A stretch of 64,000 bases of DNA, taken from Hanleya hanleyi (Eukaryota > Mollusca > Polyplacophora > Lepidopleurida > Hanleyidae). The stretch lies in assembly GCA_036873755.1 (NCBI GenBank), contig JAVTVY010037269.1:101176-165175 (forward strand), in the 5' to 3' direction. A program made the position numbers and the translations under genes. How positions within the stretch are numbered: position 1 is the stretch's first letter; each line of letters starts with the position of its first letter. This document shows, in pieces, positions 23,104 to 35,281 of the stretch. The notes beneath the pieces were generated by a model, which was not told the origin of the DNA, searched no databases, and saw only the letters and a list, made by a program, of their open reading frames with translations.

Positions 23104-23818
23104 ATTACAAACGTCTAATCCGTCATTCATAATTCAGCCGTCGTCCATTAAAGAATATCCGCGTCAATAATTCAAATACCTATTCCATATTCCATAACAG
23201 TATTAGCACCAAATTGAAAAAGGCAGTCATAGTATACATAAACATAGGCTAAATTCCTGCAAGAGAGAAGCGGTCAACAGTTTTCAATCGCTGATCAGTA
23301 TTCTTAATCCATAATAATCGTTGTAAAGTCGTCATCTAGAGAATGATGTATCTCAGTCACACTTTGATTGTGGTTGTTCATATGAGCAACATGAGGATTT
23401 TGAAGAACATGGGTTCATGCGGCCCCTAGCACCGGGTTAAGCGGAATTAGACACAAGTTACGAAACGTAACGCCATAGATCTTGCACGCTACGTTCGTAT
23501 TTTGCTATCAGCATGCGATATGTATCGCCAAATTTGAGAAACTTTGAATGGAGGCGCTTGATGGAATATCCCTGTTTTATAAGTTTCTGCTACAATGTTT
23601 TGTGACGTTGATTAAAATCGTCACATTTAACACAGGATCTAGCAAATGCTACTAGGCGAGATATGTATACGGGTCCCACTGGAATATTACTGTCTAGAAA
23701 GGGATAGTTTACGATGTCGAAATTGTAATCATCTCTTTTGTCATAAAGTCGACGAGAGAGAATGCCCGCTTCACTTTCATAGAGATATAGATCTAAATAT
23801 GATATGCCTGTAGGGTAG
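23104..23818 (-). mobile_element. Naiad fragment (-), 3' region plus RT C-terminus
   Basis: Starts with the terminus (ATTACAAACGTCTAATCCG) and runs through the 3' untranslated region into the RT thumb, ending at GCCTGTAGGGTAG, inside the conserved coding part. It faces the (+) copy ending at 23000, giving a tail-to-tail pair ~100 bp apart. Both interrupt the GPCR paralogue. Confidence 0.8.
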
Positions 23819-23965
23819 AGTTTACAGAGGCGAGGATTTCTTATTTGTTGCTCGAAAATACGCTAAAACGCGTCTGTGGCCATGTAAGACCCCTGGAACA
23901 TCCCCTATTGTGCTGTGATACTGGCTCCCCGAACACAAATTACTTCCACCGTGCCTGCCGATCAT

Positions 23966-24560
23966 ATTATCTAGTTTCCCAGTGAATTGATGCGATACGG
24001 CGGAAAAATAATACCAGATGTTGACTGATTGTTTTACCATGTTCATATCTCCATTGTGTATTGGCTCAGATAGACATTTTTATCATCACTGTTATAGGAT
24101 TGTATGTCGGAATATTCAAAGTGGCGGTGAAACAAGCCAGGGAGATGCTATATAACCACTTATAACCGTTATAACCACTTTACCTGGTCCGGAAAACATG
24201 CTCGCTGGACAGACCGACCTGAAATCAAGACTGTTTTGGTGTTACTCATAACTGTGGGTGTGTTTGTTGTAACGAACATGCCATCCAATATCCATATACT
24301 TAGTATGTATGACAGAGATAGAGATTCCTGTTAATACTTGTATGATTTGCTCGTTACTGTTTTTCTTAAATTTAACCCCCCTTGTATATGGACTTGGCAA
24401 CCGCAGTATACGAAAAGCATTTTTCCAGTCCTTTTGCAAAAAGAGACGACAGATGAGATCCTTTGGGCACGGTGTTTCCGCGAATGTGAATGTCGCAGTA
24501 GTAGAGCCGTACAACAACCATGACACTGGACCAATGAACTATCAGGTATCGTAATCTGGA
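23966..24560 (+). pseudogene. GPCR paralogue, 3' half (TM4 end to C-terminus)
   Basis: Starts at CCGATCATATTATCTAG, the equivalent of position 8284 in the intact gene. It runs through TM5-TM7 to the C-terminal tail and 240 bp of 3' flank. Several stops, small deletions and an inserted ATAACC duplication break the frame. A late open piece (24309-24554) still shows the GLGNRSIRKAFFQS tail. Together with 17512-17817 it accounts for most of one receptor. Confidence 0.85.
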
Positions 24561-24986
24561 TCATGCTCAGTACCTGTCACACCAAGGTTTATTCAACAAT
24601 GATATTTGTCAATGAACAACGATATTTTCAATGGATCGAATGTTTTTACCCGGTTCAACTTTCACGGTTCAATGCGCGTCTAAATATGTAGCAACTGGAA
24701 TGAAAGTGTGAAATCCAGTCGACAATATGAATTCCCCGAGTACAGGTATTAAATCCCGACATTCAACAATCGATCATGGTCCGTGGGGCTGATATTCACC
24801 TGTGAATATAACAGATGGCTCGATTAGGGATGGCTCGCTATTGAATGTCCGATCTGTTGCTCGAATGAACACGCCCAGTGTCAATAACCTAAAGTCTTTA
24901 AGGAAAGACAACACATACTTTTAAAGTTTACATCATCGTGATGTACACACGTAAGTTCCCTGAGTAGTCTCCGTATGTGTACACAG

Positions 24987-25760
24987 CCTCAAGATCTCGC
25001 TTGGGATTGTTTTTCACGCCGATCCGCCTGTTGATGGCGTCACCTGGGGGCCAAGTTATAACTTCGTTTCGGGACATAACTTTTGACCAACTGAAAGGAT
25101 TCGTTTAAATTTGGTATGTGGTTACCCCGCCTCAAGATCTCGCTTTGGGGTTGTTTTTCATGGTCGATCCGCCTACAGGTGGCACCACCTGGGTGTCAAG
25201 TTAAAAATTTGTTTCCGTACAATAACTTTTAAAAAACTGAACGGATTTTTTTTTCTTCAAATTTGGTATGTGAGTACCTCACCTCAAGATCTCGCTTGGG
25301 ATTGTTTTTCATGCCGAACCGCGTATAGGTGGCGCCACTTGGGGGCAAAGTTAAAATTTCATTTTTGGACAATACCTTTTGAAAAACTGAACGGATTCTT
25401 TTCAAGTTTGGTATGTGGGTAACTCGCCTCAAGATCACGCTTAGGGTTGTTTTTCACATCGATCCGCCTGTAAGTGGCGCTACCTGGGGGCCAAGTTAAA
25501 ATTTTGTTTCCGGACAATAACTTTTGAAAAACCTGAACGGATTCTTTCCAAATTTGGTATGTTGATACCTTGCCTCAAGATCTCACTTAGGATTGAGTTT
25601 TCATGCAAATCCACCTAGAAGGTGACGCCACCTGTGAACCAAGTTAAAATTAAGAATCCGTACAGTAACTTCTGAAAATCTGCCCGGATTAGGAAAATTC
25701 GGTAATTGGGTACCTTGCCACTGGATTTCCCTTGAGATTGCTCTTCATGCCAGGCACTGA
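24987..25760 (+). repeat. Tandem repeat, ~145-bp unit, about 5.5 copies
   Basis: CCTCAAGATCTCGC recurs at 24987, 25130, 25282, 25427 and 25573, with a decayed sixth near 25718 (spacing 143-152). Each unit also has ATTGTTTTTCATG and CGGACAATAACTTTTG-like blocks. The frames through it come from period and composition and are not genes. Confidence 0.9.
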
Positions 25761-26419
25761 ACGTTACGGTTCCAAACCAAATCAATTGTTTCAACATCGG
25801 AGGGGGAGGGGGGAGCGGCTTTAACAGCTCTGGTTGTCATTGGTACCGACAGAATAATTTAAACTTTATTTGACCTCAAGCATAAAAGTTACCATGTTTA
25901 CACAGACGGTAAACATGCGCCTGTATATCGCTCCAATACACACGGTTGTCTAACGAATGGTAACGATCGACAATGAAATAGTTTGGAATGGTCACGAGTG
26001 GTGACGATATGCTCATCACCAATCTGAATCCGGTCCTCACAATTCTGGACCATTTCAATGATCACACTGTTTACCATGCCGATCGGTACTGTTGCGGGGT
26101 TATGTCCCGAGTCATCGGCTGCATAATGAAAGTCTGTTTCGATGTACGGTTCCAGAATATATATGGTTATGAGGTAGAGATAGGCTCAATTCAGGAGATA
26201 GGAACTAGGAACTTCGATGTGTACCTGTCATTGGTTATTTAAGCGTCTCCCTAGTTCCGATCACTTTAACTTATCTTTGGTTCAGTCCCCCGTTCTGATA
26301 AGGGTTTTAGATAAAGAACATGATGTCCTGCTGTCATCGTTGTAAACTCGTGACCGCTTCTCGGCGATCTTTATTTTACCAGAGACCAAATAGTTGCAAT
26401 CCTGCTACGATCGTGTTTT
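25761..26419. other. Stretch without clear gene
   Basis: Includes a purine run (GGAGGGGGAGGGG at 25800). An 84-aa frame at 25988 has no recognised feature. Confidence 0.4.
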
Positions 26420-26590
26420 ACCGTTAGTGTTCGAAATCGATCACATAATTTGAGGAACTTTGAATAAAGGCATCTGATGGTAGAGCCTTGCTTGACAAGT
26501 TTCTGCAATAATATTCTGTGGCGTTGACTCATATCGTCAAAGTTCGCACGGGATCTTGGTCTTGCTACCAGACGAGATATGTATATGCAA
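26420..26590 (-). mobile_element. Strongly diverged Naiad RT fragment
   Basis: Follows the RT C-terminal coding order (TTTCTGCAATAATATTCTGTGGCGTTGA; CGGGATCTTGG; GAGATATGTATA) with many substitutions. An older insertion than the copies at 549-6299. Confidence 0.55.
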
Positions 26591-27480
26591 CAACTAGAGG
26601 CATATGTGGAACTGCGGATTAGAAGCTGTAAAAGGTTTTACAGTGTTCGGAGTAGCTTACGTATTAGTGATTGTCTTATTTCGTTGATAGTAGTTTACTT
26701 CTATACAGTATGTACAGACGATACCATATCGCCATACCTATAATACGGTGCTCATCACGCTGCATCTGGCCCTGGTCTTCTTGCTCAAAAACGCCTTATC
26801 GCAACGAAAATGTACCCGAGGTAAGATGTTCCATCCGCAAATACTCCAGCAAATAATGATGTGACGATGAAGCATATTCAATATATCAACAAACACATCC
26901 GTTATATATCCGAAGATTATTTGTTCAAAAAGGCAAATAAAATATTCAAACTTTTTCACCTGAAATTAGCCAAAATTGTTAATGTTTATAAATAATGACT
27001 CGTTCAATCTTGTAGCTTGAACGCACTACACATAAACATGAACGAGAGATGGATCTGTGACAAATGATGTATTGAAATCTGCCATATAATACCCTAAACC
27101 AAAATAGCTAGGCAGGCAATGCCTCCATATATATACACATTACAAAGGGATAATTCAAATCCCCTCTGAGCCTAAAATATAACATAGAATAAACACTGAT
27201 AAATGATAAACCAAGTTACTTATACCCAGAAGTAACAAGTATTACCAAAAACAGTGCATGGTTCATCCATACAAATTACACGTTTTAAAATAACTTTGCC
27301 ACTAAATTTGCCTAAATATCACAACAAAATATCAACACACTGTCATACTGAAATTTAACAAGTTAATTGCAAATACTGTTTAACTCAGCTTCGAAAATAA
27401 GTAACTTCGCTCGCCTGTTTACAAAAGATAATAGCAAACTGCAGTTCCTGTCTTCCCTCAGGGATTACTGCTGTCTTCCC
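26591..27480. other. Stretch without recognisable gene
   Basis: AT-rich sequence, mostly non-coding. Nothing recognised. Confidence 0.45.
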
Positions 27481-27660
27481 CCCCCCCATTGAGTGAGTGA
27501 GTGAGTACTCCTGTCTTCCCCCAGTGAGTGAGTGAGTACTCCTGACTTCCTTCAGTTACAAGCGTCTAGTCCGTCATTCATAATCCAGCCGTCTTCCATT
27601 AGAGAATATCCGCGTCCATAATCCAAAGACCTATTCCATATTCCATATAACAGTATTGTG
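27481..27660 (-). mobile_element. (GAGT)n microsatellite with Naiad 3' terminus next to it
   Basis: GAGTGAGTGAGTACTCCTG occurs twice (27490-27537), followed within 20 bp by the Naiad terminus TTACAAGCGTCTAGTCCG (27558-27660). Naiads are reported to prefer microsatellite targets, which fits. Confidence 0.7.
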
Positions 27661-27879
27661 GCAGTTGGAATAATTGAAAAATCTTTACCACATGCTTAGT
27701 GGTTTTGAAGACAAAATCACTTGACTTCACTATGTAATGAACTCTACATGGGGGAGACCTATATATTTATTTTGAACCAGAAAATAATCAGAGAGTAAGT
27801 GACCAGTCAAAGTGACCAGTCGCTGAGGGGTTACATCATACCATCATCAAATACTACTTACTCCAAACGGCAGTTACTC

Positions 27880-28935
27880 TGGAAGATTTACAAGCACAAA
27901 ACGTATTTCAAGGAAAGGGGTATTTATTATTCAACCAATCATAAGGACATACCAAAAGTATAATGGACTCCCAAAATGCATAAATCACCATACAAAGCTT
28001 GTTCTGGAAGCTGTCTTACCAAGCTTCTTTCAAACAAGTTGACGAGGGCTCTTCAGGAGGTAAGAGAATTTTGGAAAAGGTATTGCGCCACTATTCCTAA
28101 AAAACAGGTATTGGCGTTGAATGTGTGTGAATATTGAAAAACCCTAAATGTCTTATGGAAGAACTTGACGCCAATGAAATAACGATAACGTACAGACATG
28201 TATCCACGTGGAATTTTTCGACTCTCTATATAACAATCCTTCATCAGGACCTCATTGACCCTCTTAGTTCATTATATTAATAGTATCGGTGTTCAAGAAA
28301 AATGATCGCCGATATATTAATGTCAGAAGCAATAAGGCATTCTCTAGCTCAACCACATACAATTCGTGGGATGTTTCTTTGTTTATAGAGTTGCTTGAAT
28401 TTCTCACTAAAAATATCTATGTGAAATTTGGCGACACTATATCAACAGCATATAGGTATCTCAATGGGTACAAATTGTGTATCCCTGTTGGCTGCCCTGT
28501 ACCTGTTCTCTTATGAATACGACTATATGCAGGCGCTTTCAAAAATCGATCAATTCAAAGCACGTCCCTTCTCATTCACCAAACGCAATATAGATTATCT
28601 TTTCGCTGTGGATAATCGCTGTATAAATGACACAGTGAAGGAAATATATCCACCTTCGCTGGATTTGAAGGAAACTACAGATAAGCATCATATATTGACC
28701 TATATCTCCACAAAAATGAAGCGGGCCTTCTCTCTCGTTGACTTTACGACAAAAGAGATGATTACAATTTCGACATCGTAAACTATCCCATTCTGGACAG
28801 CAATACTCCAGTGGGACCTGCATATGGCGTATACATATCTCGCCTACTTGCATTTGCTCTATCCTGTGTTAAATGTGACGAATTTACTCAACATCACAAC
28901 ATATTATTTTGCAGAAACTTATAAAACAGGACTAT
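27880..28935 (+). pseudogene. Naiad reverse transcriptase, copy 3 (+)
   Basis: The RT order is complete from the fingers (27970, CCCAAAATGCATAAATCACC) through motif A (28220), motif B (28440, GISMGTNCVSLLAALY) and motif C (28590, NIDYLFAVD, so YIDD is lost) to the thumb, ending at ACAGGACTATACCA. There are many shifts and stops. The element seems to resume at 30381 after 1.4 kb of unrelated DNA. Confidence 0.75.
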
Positions 28936-29580
28936 ACCATTGGTGTAATCATATCGTGAGCAATATCAAAAATGGGACAGAGGGTTAGGGTTAGGTTTGA
29001 ATGAATAAAACTGTACTCAAGTCAACTCGCAGAGGATCGGGTCTCGTAAAAATCTACAGATAGATCAGTGAATGCAAAGTTACTAAATTGAGTGGGTGTT
29101 ACCTTTTTTCAGAGAAAGTTGCTATAATAATTATAGCCAGAGGAATAAGTTATAGCCAAAGTTACAAAAATGCATGTTCGCCAGCAATCAAAAGGTACGA
29201 AACGTCGCATTGTTACCTGTTCTCAGAAGTGAGTGGTCGAAATATCACGCTGTGTGAAAGTCCATGGATAAATAGACTGAAGGTTGTCAAAATGAAATAT
29301 TGTTACCTTTCCTGTGGGGAGGATAGTTGTAAATAAAACTTTTGATATGTCGGTGTCTTGAACGAAGCAAAAGTCACAAAAATCGAAGTAAATGAGAGAG
29401 GGTAGGTTTATTGGTTGTACTCATATCGTAAACTATATCCAGGTCTTTATCAAAAGCAGTCATCATCGGTGGTTCAGCATCATCTACATCGGGCAGAATT
29501 TGTTTAGTAAAAACAAGGAGCATCGGAACATCAATTTGAATGCCCACTAATGTGGTGTTTAAAAACCCGAGAGACACCAC
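28936..29580. other. Stretch between Naiad parts, no gene recognised
   Basis: Contains a short AGGGTTAGGGTTAGG at 28983, too short to call telomeric. Confidence 0.4.
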
Positions 29581-29584
29581 TCAA

Positions 29585-30217
29585 CTGTTTCGTCTGGCGA
29601 GGCAAATGTAACCTGGTGCACCCAGTTTGCACAGGAAGCCGTTGAAGATGCGTTAGCTCACCAGCATGGGTATATGCTAATCGAATTGAAACAAGCCATC
29701 CCCTTCCACGGGGAAACCCAATGCGTCTACATTCCGAAATAAGACGCAGCACAAGGACAGTTTCTCAAATGGCTGGATCGCGTTGGACCAGAGCGAGCAT
29801 GCAAACCTATCCAATGCGGCTCCCCAAACTTGGGTATGCTGTGATGTAGGGGATAATAAAATGGTTATTTTTTTGTGCATCATGCACGTACGAGTACGGA
29901 AGCGTGCACCTACGCTCCGGGTGCCCAAAACAGCCCTGCCTAATTTGGTCCGGATCATTGTCCATGGGGCGGATCGCGTCCTCTCGTGCGGTCTATGTGA
30001 CATTGGACTCGATATCTTAAAAGGCAATGAACCATTGACTCCGGCTCAGAAGATCGAGTTGGTCAAGCATGACACAGTCCTCCGTATCCTGGTACAAAAG
30101 CCAGTCCCGCAAGCACAGAAGAAAAATATATTACAGAAAGTCGGGTTTCTGAGAATCGTATTAGCGCCTTTGGCTACCTCCGTGTTATGGCTCGTGTTGG
30201 GTAAACGCTTCGGATGA
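29585..30217 (+). pseudogene. Remnant with a small basic ORF, possibly adintovirus/Polinton-like
   Basis: The frame 29783-30217 (144 aa) ends in a segment with the order NEPLTPAQK, a basic KNILQK and GFLRIVLAPL, then a hydrophobic tail. This resembles small basic late proteins seen in adintovirus/Polinton-type elements; the resemblance is from memory and was not searched. A decayed frame just upstream (29585-29730) reads like coding sequence but has a stop. If correct, this is a broken endogenous viral remnant. No polymerase, integrase or capsid gene is present. G+C is higher here than in the neighbouring DNA. Confidence 0.35.
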
Positions 30218-30380
30218 TGATGGTGCATACGAAAAATGGCCCTGGTGAACCCACGCATGCAACAAACCCCACAATCTTCGTACCTTATCTCACCGACGGT
30301 GAAAACGCTGAATACGCTGGATGAGATGCATGAGCCAGATTGTACAGCGGCGGGAGTTTAGTCACATCACACACCATTAT

Positions 30381-30806
30381 TGCAATAATTTATAAAACAG
30401 TGCTATACCACCAAACACCTCCACTCAACTTTTCCAAAATTTAGCCATACATATCGCATGCTGATAGCAAAATACGAGCGTAGCGCGCAAGACCTATGGC
30501 ATTATGTTTCGTAACTTGTGTCCAATTCCGCTTAACCCGGGGCTATGTGCCGTACGAACCGATGTACTTCAAGATCCTCATGAAGTTGATATGAACAGCC
30601 ACAAACAAAGCGTGACTGAGAGACGTCATTCTCAAGATAACGAATTTACAACGAAAATCATATGGATTAAGAATATTGAACAGCAGTACGGATTTGATAT
30701 TTTTGGAACATCATGATGGGAATTACTGAAAACTGTTGACCGCTTCTCACCTGCAGGAAAGTAGCTATACTATGATTGCTGTTTGTTGCTTTTTGAATTT
30801 GGTGGT
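30381..30806 (+). mobile_element. Naiad 3' region (+), likely continuation of copy 3
   Basis: Resumes at TATAAAACAG.GCTATACCACC, overlapping the end of the 27880-28935 part by about 20 bp. It runs through the RT end and 3' untranslated region to GAATTTGGTGG at 30806, where it meets a terminus in the opposite direction. Confidence 0.75.
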
Positions 30807-31520
30807 AATTACAAGCGTCTAGTTCGTCATCCATAATTCAGCCGTCGTTCATTAGAGAATATCCGCGTCCATAATCCAAAGACCTATTCCATATAACAGT
30901 ATTAGCACCAAATTCAAAAAGACAATCATAGTATACATAAACATAGGCTTGTTTCCTGCAAGAGAGAAGCGGTCAACAGTTTTCAATGATGCTGTTATAT
31001 GAAATGTGGAATAGGTCTTTGAATTATGGACCCGGACATTCTTTGTTGCACAACGGCTGAATATTGAATGACGGACTAGACGCTTGTATTTGGAACTACC
31101 GGTGTTATATGAATTAGGTCTTTGGGTTATGGAAGCAGAAATTCTTTAATTACAAGCGTCTGGTCCGTCATTCACAATTCAGCCGTCATCCATTAAAGAA
31201 TATCCCCGTCCATAATCCAAAGACCTATTCTATATTCCATATAACCGTATTAGCACCAAATTTAAAAAGACAATCATAGTATAAAAACATAGGCTAGTTT
31301 CCTGCAAAAGAGAAGCGATCAACAATCTTCAATGATGCCGGCAAGATATCATGATGTTCCAAAATTATCAAATCCGTATCGCTGATCAGTATTCTTAATC
31401 CATAATAATCGTTGTAAAGTCGTCATCTAGAGAATGATGTATTTCAGTCACGCTTTGATTGTGACTGTTCATATGAGCACCTTGAGAATCTTGAAGTGCA
31501 TGGGTTCATACGACCATTAG
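30807..31520 (-). mobile_element. Inverted cluster of Naiad 3' ends
   Basis: A minus-oriented end (30807-30990) switches to a plus-oriented end (30990-31098), then a second short plus piece (31105-31148) and another minus-oriented 3' region (31149-31520). The directions alternate around shared terminal sequences, so the DNA can fold back on itself. Confidence 0.75.
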
Positions 31521-31521
31521 A

Positions 31522-31830
31522 GTGTTTGAACATTTTCGTGGCTGTGGATTTAGTATACCTACAGGAAATTCAAGGAGGTTCTGTAAACTTAAAATAGTTT
31601 GGTATAACGTCATTCAAGATTCGTGATGAATTAAGGTCCAGTCGTTTATCCAAGTAGTTGAGATTTAAGAAAAGCCGGCCTGTGGGTGTTTCGATTATGT
31701 ATCTGGACGATACAATCGAATATACGCTATATCTCGACAAACGTTAGTGATTGTGGGTGGTATAATATTTTCTGAACACACAGATGGTTGTATATCTCTG
31801 ACAATTAATTAGATTTAAAACACCCAGGTA
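31522..31830 (-). mobile_element. Naiad RT N-terminal fragment joined to a 3' region
   Basis: Matches the coding part around 2690-3000 of copy 1 (TAGTATACCTACAGGAAATT, AAGGAGGTTCTGT). It follows the 3' region at 31149-31520 directly, so the RT core is deleted. Confidence 0.7.
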
Positions 31831-31833
31831 AAT

Positions 31834-32050
31834 ACGAGCGTAGCGTGCAAGATCTATCTCGTTAAGTTTCGGAACTAGTGTCTAAGTTCGCTTAAGCCAG
31901 GGCCAGTGGCCGTATAAACTCATATACTCCAAGATCTCTTGCAGGAAACTAGCCTATGTTTATGTATACTATGATTGTTTTTTTTAGGCTAATGCTGTTA
32001 TATGAAATAAGTCTTTGATTGTGGACGCGGAAACGGACGCATGGGACACT
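31834..32050 (+). mobile_element. Naiad 3' fragment (+)
   Basis: AATACGAGCGTAGCGTGCAAG through CTAGCCTATGTTTATGTATAC, with internal loss. Confidence 0.65.
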
Positions 32051-32357
32051 TTTGGAAGACAGTGGATACCATACACTTGGGGTAATTGGAAGCAGCGTTT
32101 CTGAGATAAGGTTACAATAGCCCGATTTTATCGCAAAAAAGCCTTGCGACGAGTATACTATGGTATTTGTTAGTCAATTCATGGCTGTAGATGTGGAAAC
32201 AGCCTCACAATAAACACAGAAATCTTACAGTGTGGTGGCAAACATTTATTGAATTCGAAAAAATTACCGTCAATAGTTTGTTGAAAAAACTAGCTTTTCC
32301 TCTGCATTGAGATTCGTATTCCAGTGCAGTTAGATTGTCAAGAAAATGATGAGACTT
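32051..32357. other. Stretch without recognisable gene
   Basis: Nothing recognised. Confidence 0.4.
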
Positions 32358-32745
32358 AAAATTACAAGGGTCTAGTCCGTCATTAATAGTTCAGCCGTCG
32401 TCCGTTAAAGAATATCCGCGTCCATAATCCAAGGACCTATTTCATATTCCATATAACAGTATTAACTCCAAATTCAAAAAGACAATCATAGTATACATAA
32501 ACATAGGCTAGTTTCCTGCAAGAGAGAAGCGGTCAACAGTTCTCAATGATGCCAGCAAGATATCATGATGTTCCCAAAATATCAAATCCGTATCGCTGAT
32601 CAGTATTCTTAATCCAAAATATTCGTTGTAAAGTCCTCATCTAGAGAATGATGTATCTCAGTCACGCTTTGATTGTGACTGTTCATATGAGCACCTTGAG
32701 AATCTTGAAGGGCATAGGTTCATACGACCTCTAGCCCCGGGTTAA
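32358..32745 (-). mobile_element. Naiad 3' region (-)
   Basis: A near-complete 3' untranslated region from terminus AATTACAAGGGTCTAGTCC to CCCCGGGTTAA, truncated before coding sequence. Confidence 0.75.
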
Positions 32746-34149
32746 CCACGTATGCAAGATTACAAGACGTTACACGTTACAAGACGTATGCAATGAGATA
32801 TGCAAGAAAACGGAAAATTCTTCTGAGATTCACAAATTTGCCAGAACATTGTTCTGTTGAATTTTTATGTTTTACAATGCAACAACCATTGCGGCAAAAA
32901 GTGTGGATATATTTTAGATCAATGTATTCAATATAATACGTCAGCCTTAACTGCAGATGACTCCGCCAGTGATTTGAAAATAACCCTTTGTCGGTGGAAA
33001 TTTACGTGAATCACGTAGTAAGGTAATAGTGTCGGTCGAATCGATGCCATTTGGACAGAGCGGAGATCCACACACATGGACTTTCTTCTATGATAGAATA
33101 TTTCTTTGAAAAATGCAAGTTATTTTCGCAATCAAGGCCACACCACGAAACGCCTTCAGTTGTCAAATTCTGTGATAAATATCGTACACAAACGATACAA
33201 TGCGATGGTAGCATGCAACAAATCTGGCGTTATATTTCTAATTCCGCTTAACCCGAGGTTAGGGGCTCTTTGAAAGGTATGTGTTTTACATTCTCCATTA
33301 TCTTCTATTGAACAGTCACAAACATGAATGAGATACACTATAGTCCATAGGATGATTTAGAAATGTATTTGTACAAAGAACCCAGATCGGTGGTCAGGAT
33401 TTTATGTGAGGAACACCTTGTTGTCTTGCTGATATCACTGAAAACTATTGACCGCTTTTATCTAAGAGCAAACTATCTTGTGTTCTGTATTTAATTTTCA
33501 TTTCATGCATATATTGACTTGATAATATCTGTCATACGAAACCGGCTTTTCCATTACTGACGCGGGTTGAGTACTGAAATTCCGACTTGACTCCTATGCT
33601 TCAACCATTCCAGAATAGAGTGCAATAGAATCTTCGTGATTGGTAAATAGTTTAATCAAGATCCAGTCCCAGCTGTCAGGTGTTGGTCTTCTTTTGTTGA
33701 GGAAAGATGTCAAACTGTCTCTCCTCACCCTCGAGATATGTTGCAGGGGAAGGTACCATTTTGGGAGTAATGAACAAAGGTCGTCCAATCACAAAACGAA
33801 CTCTGTTTAAGTATTGTTTTCCTGTGAATTCAAGTAATAATCTCCGTTGAACATAATACAATCTGGAACACATAAAATAACATTGAACGGTTTCAACTTA
33901 ATTGTATTCATACTATATATATTGATAATATATGCACGAGGAAATATGTTAAATATTAGTACTATCACCGGGCGAATGGTTTCCAATTTCGAAAACTCAC
34001 CGGAAACCTATTGAGAAATGAAACGACACGGTTTCCAAGCCAGTTTCCAATAGGTTCCCGGAAATGGAAACTCACGCCGTGTATGGGCTACGTCAATATG
34101 CTTTGGCAATATCTCCTACATCAGTAAATATATTTCTCGTGTCTTTTAT
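32746..34149. other. Diverged Naiad remnants and unrecognised DNA
   Basis: 33150-33275(+) is a weak match to the RT end and following GCTTAACCCG. 33594-33873(-) has a PKM-containing frame that may be old RT. Otherwise nothing clear. Confidence 0.4.
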
Positions 34150-34215
34150 GGATGCGGATATTCTTTGATGGACGCCGGCTGAATTATGAATGACGGACCA
34201 GGTGCTTGTAATTTC
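34150..34215 (+). mobile_element. Naiad 3' terminus (+), solo
   Basis: GATGCGGATATTCTTTGATG to GCTTGTAATTT. Confidence 0.7.
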
Positions 34216-34447
34216 ATGCTTCTATGAGTTCAATATTGAATGACGAACATTTTGATCTCATCCTTGGTACATGGCACATAACCTCTCACTAACCCATCCG
34301 TTGCGTGTGATTTTCAATAGTTTCCAGATTTTTGGTCTAAGGTGTCCTTGATTTTTCTACCTTTCTACCACAATATCGAGGTTTCTTGTTTGCCATAAGC
34401 TGGACATGTGCCTGAAATGTGATCATAATCCACATTCTAAGACGGAT

Positions 34448-34636
34448 TCACGTCAATAGATTCGAAAAGCTAGATGATGCTTTCAGTGGCTTTAGTTCTG
34501 ACAGGCACCGCCCACACATACATGAAGAACATATCAATATACGTCGAGACGCTGGATCAACTAAATCGGCCTGCCAAATATAGTCCATTAAACCAGATAG
34601 TAATCTGTTACGGGAATTTTTTTCCATAGCACTCAT
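34448..34636 (-). pseudogene. Possible old Naiad RT motif C region
   Basis: In one minus frame an RRYIDM..FMYVWAVP pattern resembles RT motif C with surroundings, but decayed. Low confidence. Confidence 0.3.
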
Positions 34637-35281
34637 ACTGTAGAGGTTCAGGGGTCGAGATATTTCGGGCTACAGAAGAGGTTGTTGCGTAAAACTTGCC
34701 ACCATCCCACGCGTTTGTCGACAATATCAATGTCTTAGTGTGTGGCCCTTTCGGAGTATCCCCACCTACTATAATTTTAATTAATTTCTTTTGATCCTGG
34801 ATATACAGTCTTCGTCAAAACGGTTGGTACATCGAGAAAAATTCTAACTTTGACGGATAAAAACATTTCTGGCGAATTGGATCGATTGGAGCGATATGCA
34901 AGAGGCGACTAAAGAGCAGCCATGTGAATCTACAGGAAAGCCTCCCTCGGTACCTCACATTCAGACCCGAGAATACGGTGGATTTAGGGACGTAGATGAA
35001 GTATCTCAGCCGCGCATTTATTGCAGATGTTAATTATCCACACGGCCCCGGTTTGAGCGGAATTAGATACGCTAGCTCGCGAACTGTGATGACAGATCAG
35101 TTCAAAGGAATAACTCATCTGATGTTAATGGATGAGCATCGAGGACGTCTGATGGAGTGAATGCCGCAACGTAGGGTGATCCTGTTAAATGCAAGAATGC
35201 CAAGAATGCCAAGAAACAAAACAAACGTCGTACGGCTTAAATGTCCCACCAAAATAATAAACCTACATATATTTGTCGAAT
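34637..35281. other. Mostly unrecognised; trace of Naiad 3' region
   Basis: 34990-35080 keeps GTATCTCAG and CGGTTTGAGCGGAATTAGAT, a trace of the 3' untranslated region. Confidence 0.4.

Noticed and set aside
25111..25438. 103-aa ORF with an internal repeat
   Set aside because: It lies within the ~145-bp tandem repeat, and the internal repeat is the DNA repeat.
28980..29000. Telomere-like TTAGGG repeats
   Set aside because: Only about two and a half units.
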